From Anaerolineae bacterium (GTDB lineage Bacteria > Chloroflexota > Anaerolineae > 4572-78 > J111), in assembly GCA_016926805.1 (NCBI GenBank), contig JAFGNV010000181.1, forward strand, positions 101,564-165,563: a stretch of DNA of 64,000 nucleotides, given 5' to 3'. Both the position numbers and the translations under genes were made by a program. Positions 1 to 13,734 of the stretch are shown piece by piece; within the stretch, counting starts at the first letter, position 1; each line of letters starts with the position of its first letter. The notes below the pieces were generated by a model, which was not told the origin of the DNA, did not search any database, and was given only the letters and a program-made list of their open reading frames with translations.

Positions 1-1
1 T

Positions 2-142
2 GAAAATGTAAAACTACAACTGCCCCGCGCCGGAACATCTTTTTTGACCCTGGTTCAGCCAGATAACGAAATCACCTTACCCTGTTTTGGTGGATTTCAC
101 CAAGAGAAATATCAGACTGAAGTTATTCACAGTATATCATAA
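2..142 (+). CDS. C-terminal fragment of an unidentified protein (partial at window edge)
   Basis: The plus frame is open from base 2 and reads about 46 codons to a TAA at 140-142. The peptide has a normal mixed composition (ends in VIHSIS) and is not in the ORF track because it has no start inside the window. No domain is recognisable in so short a piece. It would be convergent with the minus-strand gene that follows. The alternative is chance readthrough of intergenic DNA, which cannot be excluded without the upstream sequence. Confidence 0.35.
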   Translation, partial: ENVKLQLPRAGTSFLTLVQPDNEITLPCFGGFHQEKYQTEVIHSIS

Positions 143-240
143 AACGGGGTAAAATGGACGGATTTAGTACTAATTCCTTAAGGCTACCTCCTCCAGACTA
201 CATCCGGCGGCTGGGCATCCGTCTGACCGTTTCATCAGGG

Positions 241-1401
241 TTAATCGGTTCGGGGAGCTACGTAACGCATGCGGGCGGGGTTGGCCTCCAATCCGTAATC
301 CACATAACCGGGGTTGACCTGCACAATGCCGACCGTCCAGAGATAAGTGCCGCTGCGGCCCGACACACCCGCCGCGTAACGAATATTGCTTACTGTCAAA
401 CGGTAGCGATTTCTGCCGATTTGTTCGAGGTCCCCTTTGGTAGTGTTATCGCGGACGGCGTTGTGGACCCCGGCCCGGGCTTGGCCTTCGAGCCAGACGC
501 TTACCTCGAAGCCAAATCTTGGGGCCAGCGGGTCGCCGATCCATTCCCATTCAAAATAGGTCAGCCCGTAAGAAGGTAAATCCAGCGATAGAGGTGAAAG
601 CAAAATGAGCGTGCCGCTGGGTAAATAGGGCGCAGAGGCTGGCGCAGTGAGGTTGGTAACAACCGGCGGCACCGGCGTGCTGGTAGGGGTGGTGGTGAAG
701 GTTGCGGTAGATGTAACGGTAGGTAAAGTGAAACGGCGGGTTGGGGTCGACGTTGGGCGAACAAAACTGAGGGTGGGCGTGGCAGTCGGCGGGATCAGGA
801 TAGGAGTTGGGATGGGAGTAGGGATAGGAATTGTCGGGAAGGTGGTTGGGGTGGAAGTCGGGAAGGTGGTTGGGGTGGAAGTCGGGAAGGTGGTTGAGGT
901 GGCCGTTGGAGAAAAGGGAGTAGTTGTTGAAGTCGGCAGGGGTGGGAGAGGCGTCTGGGTTGGTGTAAATGTGAGGACAGGAGGTAGGGGGGTATCGGTT
1001 GGGGTAGGGGTAGGAGTGACCGGCGCAATCTCATCACGATAGAGAGCTTCCACGGTGTCTATCAGGGGGAGCGGAGTTACGGTGGCTGTTGATGGGGATG
1101 GCACTGGCGTGGCCGTGGTGGAGGGGGTGGGAGTAACGGTCGGCTGGAGCGGCGTTGGAGTAGCCGCAACAGTGATGTTTTGGGACAAAGTGGCGTCTGT
1201 AGAGGTTAAGGTAGCAGAGACGGCCAATGCTTTGTTTTGCGCCGAACTTTGGACCGGTGTTGTTGAGGTGTATAAGATACGGGCCAGCCACAGGAGCGAG
1301 CAGATCATCATACCGATAATCAGCAACGCGGCAAGTATACCCCCAACCGACCAGATCGTAGTTCGTAACCAGGGAGGAAATAGACGTTCCCACCACTCCA
1401 T
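241..1401 (-). CDS. Membrane-anchored protein with Thr/Pro-rich linker
   Basis: This predicted protein of about 386 residues has one N-terminal transmembrane segment (around residues 15-42, after MEWWERLFPPWL). A very long Thr/Pro-rich stretch follows (about 85-260, many PTPTPT and TTFPTSTP units), then a roughly 120-residue C-terminal domain of unknown type (LTYFEWEWIGDP, TYLWTVGIVQV). Such TP-rich spacers are common in Chloroflexota surface proteins and suggest a folded domain held away from the membrane. I start it at MEWWERLF rather than the longer ORF start because AGAGGGAG lies eight bases upstream. The linker DNA contains a tandem unit of about 24 bp near 835-900. No function is assigned. 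Confidence 0.65.
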   Translation of the reverse strand: MEWWERLFPPWLRTTIWSVGGILAALLIIGMMICSLLWLARILYTSTTPVQSSAQNKALAVSATLTSTDATLSQNITVAATPTPLQPTVTPTPSTTATPVPSPSTATVTPLPLIDTVEALYRDEIAPVTPTPTPTDTPLPPVLTFTPTQTPLPPLPTSTTTPFSPTATSTTFPTSTPTTFPTSTPTTFPTIPIPTPIPTPILIPPTATPTLSFVRPTSTPTRRFTLPTVTSTATFTTTPTSTPVPPVVTNLTAPASAPYLPSGTLILLSPLSLDLPSYGLTYFEWEWIGDPLAPRFGFEVSVWLEGQARAGVHNAVRDNTTKGDLEQIGRNRYRLTVSNIRYAAGVSGRSGTYLWTVGIVQVNPGYVDYGLEANPARMRYVAPRTD

Positions 1402-1481
1402 GGTAGACACTCCCTCTTTCATCAACAAATTGGCTGTAGTATAAGGGGTCGCCCGGTTAGTGTCAAAAAATATTTAACAAA

Positions 1482-3020
1482 TCATCTCGATTGGATTTCT
1501 TGCATAATCTTCACGCTGGCGCTGGCCCCCAGGCGATTAGCGCCCGCTGCCACCATCGCTTTGGCATCAGCCAGGGTTTTGACGCCACCCGCGGCTTTCA
1601 CGCCCATATCCGGCCCGACCGTCTGGCGCATCAGAGCGACATCGGCCACGGTGGCGCCGCCGGTACTGAAGCCAGTAGAGGTTTTGACAAAATCCGCCCC
1701 GGCCTTTTTGGCTAATGTGCAAGCGCGAACTTTTTCTTCATCGGTCAGCAGGGCGGTCTCAATAATCACTTTCACCATAGCACCGCGACGATGCGCCGTC
1801 TGGACTACGGCCATAATATCGCGTTCCACCAGAGCGTCGTCGCCAGCTTTGAGGCCGCCAAGATTGATGACCATATCCACTTCGGTCGCGCCGTCCTCGA
1901 TGGCTTGTTCGGCTTCGTGCGCTTTCTGTTCCGGGGTCAACGCGCCCAGGGGAAACCCGATGACGGTACACACTCTTACCGGCGTATCGTCTAGAAGTTC
2001 GGCGGCGTGCTTAACGTGCAACGGATTGATACATACCGAGGCAAAATTGTATTGTTTGGCCTCCTGGCACAGTTCGGTAATTTGTTGTAGCGTGGCCTCT
2101 GGCTTGAGCAAGGTATGGTCAAATAGAGCAGCCAGCCAATTGGCGTCCTGGTCAATCAGGGCGACCAACCGGTCAGGGATAAGGTAATCCAGCACTGGCA
2201 TCTCGCGCACCAGTCGGCGGACGAGTCTCACCAGCTTTTCCCCGGCCACCTGGGCCATAGCCAGCACTTGTTCGTGATTGTCGGGCGGCTGGTCTGCCGC
2301 GCCGGTGGCAATATTGGTAATGGCCGATAGCCCCAAAATACGCATCCCGGCATGCCTGGCGGCGGTTACCTCGGGCACGGTGGACATGCCTACGGCGTCG
2401 CCGCCAATCAGCCGCAAAAAGCGTCGCTCTGCCGGAGTCTCATAGGTTGGTCCCGACCAGGCGGCGTAGATGCCCTGTTGCAGGGCAATTTCCTCACGCC
2501 TGGCCAGCCGCAAAGCCAGGGCTTGCAGGTGGGGCGAATAGGTGTGGGTCATATCGGGGAAGCGGGGGCCAAGCTCATCCTCATTGGGGCCGATTAAGGC
2601 GTTAGTGCCCATCAAATTGAGGTGATCGGTAATGAGCATCACGTCACCCGGCTCAAAATCCGGGTTCAAGCCTCCGGCAGAGTTGGTCACAATAAGCACC
2701 CGTGCGCCGAGGGCATACATCACCCGCACCGGCAGGATAACCGTTGCCATCGGCTGCCCTTCGTAGTAGTGAAACCGGCCTTGCATTACAACCACGTGTT
2801 TGCCTTCCAGTTGGCCAACGACCAGCCGCCCGGCGTGGCCCACCACCGTCGTCGCCGGAAAGCCCGGGATCTCGCTATACGGGAATACGGCGTCAATCTT
2901 AACCTCATCGGCCAGGGACCCCAAACCGGAGCCCAAAATAATGGCTACCTGCGGCATGATTTTTGTTCGCGCTTGAATGTAGTCGCGCGCCGCTACGATT
3001 TTTTCCATTTGCTCGCTCAT
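1482..3020 (-). CDS. Purine nucleoside phosphorylase - deoxyribose-phosphate aldolase fusion
   Basis: This 512-aa protein fuses two steps of nucleoside salvage. Residues 1 to about 275 are a trimeric-class PNP, with [45 protein letters not shown] and [10 protein letters not shown]. Residues about 285-512 are a class I DeoC aldolase, with [10 protein letters not shown], the [10 protein letters not shown] lysine and the Schiff-base lysine in [11 protein letters not shown] releases (deoxy)ribose-1-phosphate from purine nucleosides, and DeoC splits deoxyribose-5-phosphate to glyceraldehyde-3-phosphate and acetaldehyde. The missing mutase step between them is the next gene, deoB. The start is fixed by CAGGAGGT six bases before ATG. 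Both halves are of normal length and keep their motifs, so I read this as a working bifunctional enzyme. No frameshift is needed to join them. Confidence 0.93.
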   Translation of the reverse strand: MSEQMEKIVAARDYIQARTKIMPQVAIILGSGLGSLADEVKIDAVFPYSEIPGFPATTVVGHAGRLVVGQLEGKHVVVMQGRFHYYEGQPMATVILPVRVMYALGARVLIVTNSAGGLNPDFEPGDVMLITDHLNLMGTNALIGPNEDELGPRFPDMTHTYSPHLQALALRLARREEIALQQGIYAAWSGPTYETPAERRFLRLIGGDAVGMSTVPEVTAARHAGMRILGLSAITNIATGAADQPPDNHEQVLAMAQVAGEKLVRLVRRLVREMPVLDYLIPDRLVALIDQDANWLAALFDHTLLKPEATLQQITELCQEAKQYNFASVCINPLHVKHAAELLDDTPVRVCTVIGFPLGALTPEQKAHEAEQAIEDGATEVDMVINLGGLKAGDDALVERDIMAVVQTAHRRGAMVKVIIETALLTDEEKVRACTLAKKAGADFVKTSTGFSTGGATVADVALMRQTVGPDMGVKAAGGVKTLADAKAMVAAGANRLGASASVKIMQEIQSR

Positions 3021-3095
3021 TGAATAACCTCCTGGGTCATATCAAAAAGTAGGGGGAATCCGGCTGGTTGCCCGGGATCGGCACAAAGCCTGTCC

Positions 3096-4274
3096 CTACT
3101 TCAATATCATCGACTTGAAACTTGTGCCGGCTAAAGGCGGTTTCACACTCAAAATGTCGGCAATGGTGGCGCCCAAATCGGCAAACGTATGGCGCACGCC
3201 AATATTGACTCCTGCTCGAACTGGCACGCCGGTGATGAGCAGGGGCACATACTCGCGGGAGTGGTCGGTGCTGGGAGTAGTAGGATCATTGCCGTGGTCG
3301 GCGGTGATGGCCAAAATATCATCCTCTGCCAGTGCCTCCATAATTTCCGGCAACCGGCGGTCGAAATCTTCCAAAGCGTTGGCATAACCTTGGGGGTTGT
3401 TACGATGGCCAAACTTGGCGTCGAAATCAACCAGATTGATGAAAATCAGACCTCGCTCACGACGCTGGCGAATGGCGGCGATAGTTTTGTCCAGGCCGTC
3501 CATGTTGTCCTGGGTATGAACCGAATCGGTGATACCTTCGCCGTCAAAAATATCGTTGATTTTCCCCACGGCGTACACCATCAGACCGGCTTCCTTTAAA
3601 TGGTCGAGCACGGTAGGCGCTGGCGGCTTCACCGAAAAATCGTGCCGGTTGGCCGTGCGTTGAAACTTGCCGGGTGTACCCACAAAAGGCCGGGCAATCA
3701 CCCGGCTGACTTCGTGTTCGCCGCGTAAAATTTCGCGGGCGATACGGCAAATCCGATACAATTCCTCCACTGGAATCACTTCTTCGTGGGCGGCAATTTG
3801 GAACACGCTATCGCCGGAGGTGTAGACAATGGTTTTGCCGGTACGCATGTGTTCCTCGCCCAACTCCTCGATGATGACGGTGCCGGAAGCCGGATAATTG
3901 CCCAGCCAGCCGCGCCCGGTTTCGGCTTTGTATCGCGCCATAATCTCTGGCGGGAAACCGTCGGGATACAGGGGAAAAGCTTGGGTCAGTTGAAGCCCCA
4001 TTAGCTCCCAGTGGCCGGTGGTGGTGTCCTTACCTGCCGACACTTCAGCCATTTTGCCGTACCCAGCTTTTGGCTGATATTGCGGGATAACGCCCTGCAA
4101 AATGGCAATATTGCCCAGGCCAAGGGCTTCCATGTTTGGCAGGTTCAATCCACCTACCACGCGGGCAATGTTGCCCAGGGTGTGGCTGCCCACGTCGCCG
4201 AAGGTGGCGGCGTCGGGCAACTCGCCAATGCCTACACTATCCAGAACAATGACGATAATCCGGTTGATTGCCAT
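3096..4274 (-). CDS. deoB: Phosphopentomutase
   Basis: This 392-aa member of the alkaline-phosphatase superfamily interconverts (deoxy)ribose-1-phosphate and -5-phosphate. The metal-binding N-terminus [13 protein letters not shown] is present, with the phosphorylatable threonine region [12 protein letters not shown] and the C-terminal metal ligands [10 protein letters not shown] and [18 protein letters not shown]. Length is standard for DeoB. It lies about 75 bp downstream of the PNP-DeoC fusion on the same strand, and its product links the two fused activities, so co-transcription is likely. A short inverted repeat (AGTAGGG/CCCTACT) spans its stop codon and the preceding gap. Confidence 0.95.
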   Translation of the reverse strand: MAINRIIVIVLDSVGIGELPDAATFGDVGSHTLGNIARVVGGLNLPNMEALGLGNIAILQGVIPQYQPKAGYGKMAEVSAGKDTTTGHWELMGLQLTQAFPLYPDGFPPEIMARYKAETGRGWLGNYPASGTVIIEELGEEHMRTGKTIVYTSGDSVFQIAAHEEVIPVEELYRICRIAREILRGEHEVSRVIARPFVGTPGKFQRTANRHDFSVKPPAPTVLDHLKEAGLMVYAVGKINDIFDGEGITDSVHTQDNMDGLDKTIAAIRQRRERGLIFINLVDFDAKFGHRNNPQGYANALEDFDRRLPEIMEALAEDDILAITADHGNDPTTPSTDHSREYVPLLITGVPVRAGVNIGVRHTFADLGATIADILSVKPPLAGTSFKSMILK

Positions 4275-4316
4275 GTTGGTTTCCTGTTATGGGTCAGATC
4301 TTGAATAGGTCTAACT

Positions 4317-5765
4317 TCACCAGATCGATGTGTCATCAAGGGGGCGGTTGAGGTCGATAATGTCGACCCGATTGGTTCCTCCTGATGACCCCTGGGTCAG
4401 AAGGGCCAGGTCTGCGGCCAACCCGTGTTGCTCCAGCCAGTTTCGAGTATATTGCCGCCAGCTTGCCGGGCGTTCGGTTTCGTAAACCGGATAGACTCCG
4501 TAAGAAAACTGCAAGTTTTGGCAAACAGCCTGGTTGGGGCTGACCGCCACCAGCCACACCGGCAGTCGGAAGCGACTCAGACGCCGGGGGGTGGCCCCAC
4601 TGAGTGTGGGGGTGATCACAGCGCAGGGCGACAATGTTTTCACACTGAAATAAATACTCAAAGAGATGAGGTCTTCGAGACTGATTTTGTCCCTGTTTCT
4701 GGCGGCCTCCAGAAGTTGCACGATTTCCTGAACACAGCAACTTGGCTCGGTAACTTCGGCGATGTGGGTCATCATGGCCACGGCGCTGATGGGAAAATTA
4801 CCCATTGCCGTTTCCTCGGAGAGCATTACACAATCTGTCCCATCGAGGATGGCGTTGGCCACATCCGTAGCCTCGGCGCGGGTGGGACGGCTGTTGTACA
4901 CCATCGACTCCAGCATATGGGTGGCTGTAATGACCGGCCGCTCAAACAGATTGGCCTGGCGGATGATCTGTTTCTGGGTAATGGCGATTCGTTCGATTGG
5001 AATTTCCACCCCCAGGTCGCCGCGAGCCACCATAATCCCATCGGCGACTTGCAGGATGGCTTCCAAATTTTCTACCGCCCGCGATCGTTCGATTTTGGCA
5101 ATGATAAACGGCTCGTAGTCTAACGCGGCGGCGGCATCTCGCACGGTTTGAATATCAGCGGGACGCTCCACAAATGATTGGCTGATAGCATCGAGTTTCT
5201 GCTCCGCCGCAAATTCCAAAAACTGCCGGTCGCGCTCGGTGAAGGCGCTAATGCCCAAGTCAATGTCGGGCAGGTTGACCCCTTTGTGGGGACGCAGTTC
5301 GCCGCCGACCAACACCGTGCAGTGGACTTCCTGGTCTATCACCTGCTTGACTTCAAGCTGGATGAAGCCATCGGCAAGAAAAATTTTGTTCCCCGGTTTG
5401 ACGGCCTGAGGTAAACCGGCAAAACTCATCGATACCCGCCGATCGTTGCCGATGATGTCCCCGGTTTGCAAAATGAAGGATTGGCCTTGTTTCAATTCTA
5501 TGGTTTCCTGGTTCAGGCGGCCAATGCGCATCTTGGGGCCGGGCAAATCGCCCATAATGGCCACCCGCTGACTAACCGCGCTCGCTGCCGCGCGGATGTT
5601 TTGGATAACCTGGGCGTGACTGTCAAAATCACCGTGGGCAAAGTTCAGGCGGGCCACGTTCATCCCGTTGCCAATCATCCGCTCGAGTACTGCCTGTGCT
5701 TCAGACGCCGGGCCGATGGTGCAAACGATTTTGGTTTTTTTGGGAGGCAAACTGGTTTTGGGCAT
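4317..5765 (-). CDS. pyk: Pyruvate kinase
   Basis: This 482-aa protein converts phosphoenolpyruvate and ADP to pyruvate and ATP in the cytoplasm. Hallmarks are KIVCTIGPAS and VARLNFAHGDFD at the N-terminus, the catalytic-lysine region FIIAKIERSRAVEN, MVARGDLGVEIP and the ATHMLESMVYNSRPTRAEATDVANAI stretch. The C-terminal domain (about 360-482) is more divergent than in typical enzymes, but the length is ordinary. It starts one base after the stop of glycogen phosphorylase, which suggests translational coupling and links glycogen breakdown to lower glycolysis. Confidence 0.94.
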   Translation of the reverse strand: MPKTSLPPKKTKIVCTIGPASEAQAVLERMIGNGMNVARLNFAHGDFDSHAQVIQNIRAAASAVSQRVAIMGDLPGPKMRIGRLNQETIELKQGQSFILQTGDIIGNDRRVSMSFAGLPQAVKPGNKIFLADGFIQLEVKQVIDQEVHCTVLVGGELRPHKGVNLPDIDLGISAFTERDRQFLEFAAEQKLDAISQSFVERPADIQTVRDAAAALDYEPFIIAKIERSRAVENLEAILQVADGIMVARGDLGVEIPIERIAITQKQIIRQANLFERPVITATHMLESMVYNSRPTRAEATDVANAILDGTDCVMLSEETAMGNFPISAVAMMTHIAEVTEPSCCVQEIVQLLEAARNRDKISLEDLISLSIYFSVKTLSPCAVITPTLSGATPRRLSRFRLPVWLVAVSPNQAVCQNLQFSYGVYPVYETERPASWRQYTRNWLEQHGLAADLALLTQGSSGGTNRVDIIDLNRPLDDTSIW

Positions 5766-5766
5766 G

Positions 5767-8238
5767 CTACTCCGTTTCGGTTTTCACCGGCTGCACCTGC
5801 CAAATATCCTGGCAATACTGGCGTATGCTGCGATCCGACGAGAAGAAACCACAACGAGCCGTGTTGAGAATAGACATCCGCGTCCACGATTCCTGGTACT
5901 GGTAGCGCCGCGAAACCTCATCCTGGCAGTCGATATAGGATTGGTAATCGGCCAGCAGCAGGTATTCATCGTGATACAGCAGCGAGTCGACAATGGGCCG
6001 AAATAGTTCCTGGTCTCCGTTGGCAAAGTAGCCGGAAGCGATCCGGTCAATCGCCTGTTTGAGTTCGGGATTGAGGCGATAGGAGTCCATTGGAATGTAG
6101 CCCTGGTTCTTCAGGTTAAATGCCTCTTCGGCGGTCAGTCCAAACAAAAAGAAGTTTTCCTCGCCAACCCGCTCGCGGATTTCAATGTTGGCTCCATCCA
6201 GGGTGCCGGTGGTCAGGGCGCCGTTGAGGGCAAATTTCATATTACCTGTGCCCGATGCCTCCTTGCCCGCCATCGAAATTTGCTCAGAAACGTCTGCCGC
6301 CGGATAGATTTTCTCCCCCAGAGAAACATTAAAATTGGGCAGGAAGACCACTTTGAGCCGGTTACGAACATCGGGGTCGTTGTTGACAACTTCGGCAAGG
6401 GAGTTGATTAGTTTGATGATGAGTTTGGCCATATAGTAACCGGGTGCGGCCTTGGCCCCAAAAATGAACGTGCGGGGAATTATTTCAATATCCGGGTTGG
6501 CCTTGATCCGGTTGTAGAGCGTAATGATGTGCAATGCTTTAAGGAGTTGGCGTTTGTATTCGTGTAGCCGCTTGACCATCACGTCGAAGAGGGAATTGGG
6601 ATCGACTTTAAGGCCGGTGTGTTTGAGAATATAGGCGGCCAAATCTTCTTTGTTTCGCTGTTTGACCTCTCGCCAAGCACGCCGGAATCTGGCGCTGTCA
6701 GCGTGGGCTTCAAGTTGTTTGAGCTGTTCCAAATCGGTCAGCCAGCCATCGCCGATGGTGGTGGTGATGAGGTCGGCCAGGCGGGGGTTGGCCAGCCGTA
6801 TAAAGCGGCGCGGGGTAACGCCATTGGTTTTGTTGTTGAATTTTTCCGGCCACATGTCGGCAAAATCGCGCATGGATTTCTCCCGGAGCAGCTTGGATTG
6901 CAACTCGGCCACCCCGTTGATGGAGAAACACCCCACGCTGGCCAAATGGGCCATGCGGACCTGCTGTTCCGGCCCCTCCTCGATGATGGACATCCGGGCA
7001 ACGCGCGCTTCGTCGTTGGGAAATCTGGTTCGCACCTGATTCAGGAAGCGACTGTTGATTTCAAAGATAATTTCCAGGTGGCGAGGAAGTAGGCGCTCAA
7101 ACAGATCAACCGGCCACTTTTCCAGAGCTTCCGGCATCAGGGTGTGGCAGGTATAGGCAAACATGCGGGTGGTTACGTTCCAGGCCTGGTCCCAGCCAAA
7201 TTTGTAATCGTCCAGCAAAATTCGCATCAGTTCAGGGATAGCTACAACCGGGTGGGTGTCGTTGAGCTGGATAACGGCTTTCTCGGGGAGTTGCTCCAGA
7301 CTATCGTTGAACACCAGGTAACGGCGGATGATGTCTTGCAAGGAACAGGCCACAAAGAAATATTGCTGTTTTAGTCGCAGTTCTTTACCTTGCGGGGTAT
7401 TATCGTTGGGATAGAGCACTTTGGTGATGTTTTCCGAAAAGGTCTTTTGATGCACGGCGCGAGCGTAGTCGCCCACGTCAAAAAGTTGAAAGTCGAATTC
7501 TTTGCTGGCCCGCGCTCGCCAGAGGCGTAACAGATTGACCGAATTGGTTTTGTAGCCGGGTACCAGGGTATGAAACGGCTCGCCCAGCACGGTTTGGCCG
7601 GGCAGCCAGCGGACACGATAATTTCCTTGTTCATCGGTATAGCCTTGCGTGTAACCGCCAAACCCCACTTCGACCATGTCGTCCGGTTGGGCAAATTCCC
7701 AGGGAGTACCGTAATAGAGCCATTCGTCGGGGCTTTCAACCTGCCAGCCATCCTTGAAGGATTGTTTGAAAATACCAAACTCGTAACGAATCCCGTAGCC
7801 GATGCAGGGAATATCCAGCGTGGCCAGCGAGTCGAGAAAGCAGGCCGCCAGGCGGCCCAGGCCACCGTTACCTAACCCTGGTTCGTAGTCAAACTCAATG
7901 AGTTCATCCAGACCAAAATCGTACTCTTTCAGGGCCTGGCGGGCCAATTCGGTGGTGCCGGTATAGAGCATATTTTGGGTCAACTGGCGACCCAGCAGAT
8001 ACTCGGCCGAAAGATAAAAAACAAATTTGGGATTTGTTTCAAAGTAAGTGTCAACGGTTTTGCGCCAGCGTTCCATCAAATAATCCCGGATGGTATAGGC
8101 CAGGGTTGTATACACATCGTAGGGGCTGGCCGTATATATCGCCTGGCCGCGCGTATAGTATAAATTGTCGGCCAGGGCTTTTTCAAACGCTTCCGCCGTT
8201 TTGCCGTTACGACGGCTGGATGTGACAGGTCTGCTCAT
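5767..8238 (-). CDS. glgP: Glycogen/alpha-glucan phosphorylase
   Basis: This 823-aa GT35 phosphorylase releases glucose-1-phosphate from alpha-1,4-glucan using pyridoxal phosphate. The family features are clear: [68 protein letters not shown] and the PLP-lysine segment [14 protein letters not shown]. Length matches the usual 800-850 residues. It starts at ATGAGCAGACC after an AGAAGAG element. It is the first gene of a tight pair with pyruvate kinase. Its glucose-1-phosphate product would also feed the nucleotidyltransferases encoded a few kilobases upstream. Confidence 0.96.
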   Translation of the reverse strand: MSRPVTSSRRNGKTAEAFEKALADNLYYTRGQAIYTASPYDVYTTLAYTIRDYLMERWRKTVDTYFETNPKFVFYLSAEYLLGRQLTQNMLYTGTTELARQALKEYDFGLDELIEFDYEPGLGNGGLGRLAACFLDSLATLDIPCIGYGIRYEFGIFKQSFKDGWQVESPDEWLYYGTPWEFAQPDDMVEVGFGGYTQGYTDEQGNYRVRWLPGQTVLGEPFHTLVPGYKTNSVNLLRLWRARASKEFDFQLFDVGDYARAVHQKTFSENITKVLYPNDNTPQGKELRLKQQYFFVACSLQDIIRRYLVFNDSLEQLPEKAVIQLNDTHPVVAIPELMRILLDDYKFGWDQAWNVTTRMFAYTCHTLMPEALEKWPVDLFERLLPRHLEIIFEINSRFLNQVRTRFPNDEARVARMSIIEEGPEQQVRMAHLASVGCFSINGVAELQSKLLREKSMRDFADMWPEKFNNKTNGVTPRRFIRLANPRLADLITTTIGDGWLTDLEQLKQLEAHADSARFRRAWREVKQRNKEDLAAYILKHTGLKVDPNSLFDVMVKRLHEYKRQLLKALHIITLYNRIKANPDIEIIPRTFIFGAKAAPGYYMAKLIIKLINSLAEVVNNDPDVRNRLKVVFLPNFNVSLGEKIYPAADVSEQISMAGKEASGTGNMKFALNGALTTGTLDGANIEIRERVGEENFFLFGLTAEEAFNLKNQGYIPMDSYRLNPELKQAIDRIASGYFANGDQELFRPIVDSLLYHDEYLLLADYQSYIDCQDEVSRRYQYQESWTRMSILNTARCGFFSSDRSIRQYCQDIWQVQPVKTETE

Positions 8239-8311
8239 AGCTCTTCTCCAAGAAACTGCTCTTTCCTAAATGTAGGTCTGCGGTAACGATACCATAACCG
8301 TTTTGTTCTTG

Positions 8312-9181
8312 TCAAACAGATTGGCCAAATGCTTGGGCCAGAGCCTGGCGCATGACTTCGATGGGGGCATTCAAACCGGTCCACATCTTGAAGCCGATTG
8401 CTCCCTGGTAAACCAGCATGCCCAGGCCGTCCAACGTGGTCGCTCCCCGAGCTTCTGCCTCTTTGAGAAAGGGGGTATGGGGTGGATTGGGTATCACATC
8501 ACACACGGTCATTGCGGCGGTGATGGAATCGTAATCAATATCGGGTCTGGCCGTAACCTCGGGAAAGAGGCCAATAGAGGTGGCGTTGACCAGTATATCC
8601 GTGCCGGTTGGGATTTTGTAGGTATCGTCCCACGGCACAAATTCTGCCGCTGCCGGAGTCTTTTGCTTGAGTAGGTTGGCCAGGGTTTGACCGCGCTCAA
8701 CCGAGCGGTTGACCACCGTGATTTGGGCGGCACCGGCCAGGGCCAATTCTACCGTGATAGCCCGTGCCGCGCCACCGGCCCCCAATATCACCGCCCGCTT
8801 GCCCGCCGGATTTAGCCGGGCATCGTCGCGTAAGGCGCGCAAAAAACCTTTGCCGTCGGTGTTTTCGCCGATGAGCTTATCGCCCTCGCGCCGCACCGTG
8901 TTGACTGCGCCCATCAATTTAGCATCTTCGGCTATTTCGTCCAAATATTTGAGAATTTCAACCTTGTGGGGAATGGTCAGATTGATTCCCCGCATGTTGA
9001 AGGCTCGCAACCCCTTGACGGCGTCGGCCAGGTCTTGAGGGTAAACCTCAATGGTCAGGTATCGCCAGTTGAGGTTGAGGGCCTGAAACGCGGCCTCCTG
9101 CATCACAATGGTCGGGTTCTCGGCCACGGGATGGCCAAACACCCCCACCAATTCGGCTTTGTAGTTGGTTTCTTGGGACAT
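8312..9181 (-). CDS. aroE: Shikimate 5-dehydrogenase
   Basis: About 289 aa. It reduces 3-dehydroshikimate to shikimate with NADPH in aromatic amino-acid synthesis. The substrate-binding N-domain is recognisable, although the usual SxSP motif reads as GHPVAENPTIV. The catalytic NLTIPHK motif is intact, as are ENTDGKGFLRAL, the nucleotide loop VILGAGGAARA and NRSVERG. The ORF track starts 27 bases earlier, but AAGGAGGT sits six bases before MSQETNYK, so I use that start. The Ser-to-Glu and Pro changes at the shikimate-binding loop make a shikimate/quinate-like paralogue possible. It stands alone among carbon-metabolism genes, without other aro genes. Confidence 0.88.
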   Translation of the reverse strand: MSQETNYKAELVGVFGHPVAENPTIVMQEAAFQALNLNWRYLTIEVYPQDLADAVKGLRAFNMRGINLTIPHKVEILKYLDEIAEDAKLMGAVNTVRREGDKLIGENTDGKGFLRALRDDARLNPAGKRAVILGAGGAARAITVELALAGAAQITVVNRSVERGQTLANLLKQKTPAAAEFVPWDDTYKIPTGTDILVNATSIGLFPEVTARPDIDYDSITAAMTVCDVIPNPPHTPFLKEAEARGATTLDGLGMLVYQGAIGFKMWTGLNAPIEVMRQALAQAFGQSV

Positions 9182-9211
9182 GGTTAGACCTCCTTGGTCA
9201 ACACACAAATC

Positions 9212-12535
<3,324 letters not shown>

Positions 12536-12571
12536 GGGTGGGTCCTTGCATTATTGACTTAAAAAAATGAA

Positions 12572-13441
12572 TCAGCTCGTCACATTTTTGGTTGTACCTA
12601 ATTCGCGGAGGGCCAGCAATTCGAGCAATTTGGAAAGAACCTCGTCTCGATCCCGACCGCTTAAGGCCAGGGCCAGTTGGGCAGTTAGCAAGCCATATTT
12701 TACACCGACATCATAACGCCAGTCGTGTATTTCCAGGGCCAAATATTTCTCCTTGTTAACCAGTTCGGCTAGGGCATCGGCCAGCTCGGCCCTACCTGGC
12801 TGGCCTGCCCCCTCGATTTGCCTTTCCAGAATATCGATAACGGTAGAAGTCAACACGTGCATTCCAAAAAAGCAGAGATAATGTCCGGCCCGTAGCCCCG
12901 GCACAATGAGACGTTGTTCGGCCTCGGTGGGCGTGGCCTTTTCAACAACCGTTTCCACCTGGTAAAGGTCTGGCCGGCCGGCCAGACGCCGCCCGCCGAT
13001 GGTGCCGTAGTAAGGCAGCAGGTTTTCTCGGGTGGCTTGCACCGCCGAAATTGCGCACGCTTCGGCTTCGGCTACCTTGACCAGGTGTTGGGCGCAACCT
13101 TCATCGGTGCGACTGACGTAAAGATGATCACCCACCAGGTGCAGGAAGGGATCGCGGCCAATAAAATCTTTGGCGCAGTAGACCGCATGTCCATAACCCA
13201 GGGCATTGACTTGATGGACAAAGTGGAGGCGGCCGGCGTGGTCACCGGCGACTTTGGCATAGGATGTTTCGTCGCCCGGCTGAACCACAACACAAATTTC
13301 TTCTACACCGGCTCTGAGCACTTCTTCGACAATGATGCCCAGAACGGATTTTTCGATTCCGTCCCGGTCGATGAGGGTTTGCAGGGGCAAGGTCCGTTGT
13401 TTTGGCCCGGCAGCGGTAATGACGGCTTTGGTGATTTTCAT
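12572..13441 (-). CDS. GalU-like sugar-1-phosphate nucleotidyltransferase
   Basis: A 289-aa nucleotidyltransferase of the GalU/RfbA fold. Readable family features are VITAAGP at the N-terminus, [32 protein letters not shown] and the metal-binding [10 protein letters not shown]. The usual glycine-rich loop (AAGxGTRxLPxTK) is replaced by [15 protein letters not shown], so nucleotide or sugar preference may differ from classical GalU. It is the first gene of the minus-strand group (GGGAGGT before the ATG) and is co-oriented with the kinase/pyrophosphorylase fusion 36 bases downstream. Together they suggest a UDP-sugar supply unit. Confidence 0.75.
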   Translation of the reverse strand: MKITKAVITAAGPKQRTLPLQTLIDRDGIEKSVLGIIVEEVLRAGVEEICVVVQPGDETSYAKVAGDHAGRLHFVHQVNALGYGHAVYCAKDFIGRDPFLHLVGDHLYVSRTDEGCAQHLVKVAEAEACAISAVQATRENLLPYYGTIGGRRLAGRPDLYQVETVVEKATPTEAEQRLIVPGLRAGHYLCFFGMHVLTSTVIDILERQIEGAGQPGRAELADALAELVNKEKYLALEIHDWRYDVGVKYGLLTAQLALALSGRDRDEVLSKLLELLALRELGTTKNVTS

Positions 13442-13569
13442 TCGGATACCTCCCTTGAAGGAAAATTTGAGGGATGCTTGTTGATTTTTTGGGGGGCGGT
13501 TATGGGATAGAGGGTGGTAGAATTTTCAGCAGGTATGGCAGGATAAATCTTCTGGACTCACAAACACCC

Positions 13570-13589
13570 CTATGGCGACGCTGCCATAG
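13570..13589. repeat. Short inverted repeat in the divergent promoter region
   Basis: CTATGGC and GCCATAG are separated by six bases in the roughly 290-bp gap between two divergent genes. The position suits an operator for either gene. No regulator is identified, and the rest of the gap holds only the promoter described separately. Confidence 0.4.
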
Positions 13590-13651
13590 AATGCCATAAT
13601 TTTTGCGTGCGCACAAGTTGGGAAAGGAAAAAAGATGAGAAGATAATCTCG

Positions 13652-13680
13652 TTGCAGATTAACCCAATTTGTAATATAAT
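13652..13680 (+). promoter_or_regulatory. Sigma-70-type promoter for the histidine kinase operon
   Basis: TTGCAG and TATAAT are separated by exactly 17 bases. The expected transcript start is near 13687, just before a GGAGG ribosome site at 13696-13700. Confidence 0.65.
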
Positions 13681-13734
13681 AAAATCAAAGAAAATGGAGG
13701 TGCTCTCATCACGGAGTCAACCACAAACACGCAA

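Noticed and set aside
647-1042. Plus-strand Val/Gly-rich ORF opposite the TP-rich gene
   Set aside because: It is the antisense shadow of the Thr/Pro-rich linker codons, with no ribosome site.
3048-3100. Inverted repeat AGTAGGG/CCCTACT around the deoB stop as a terminator
   Set aside because: Only seven pairs with a 39-base loop and no T run, so too weak to call.
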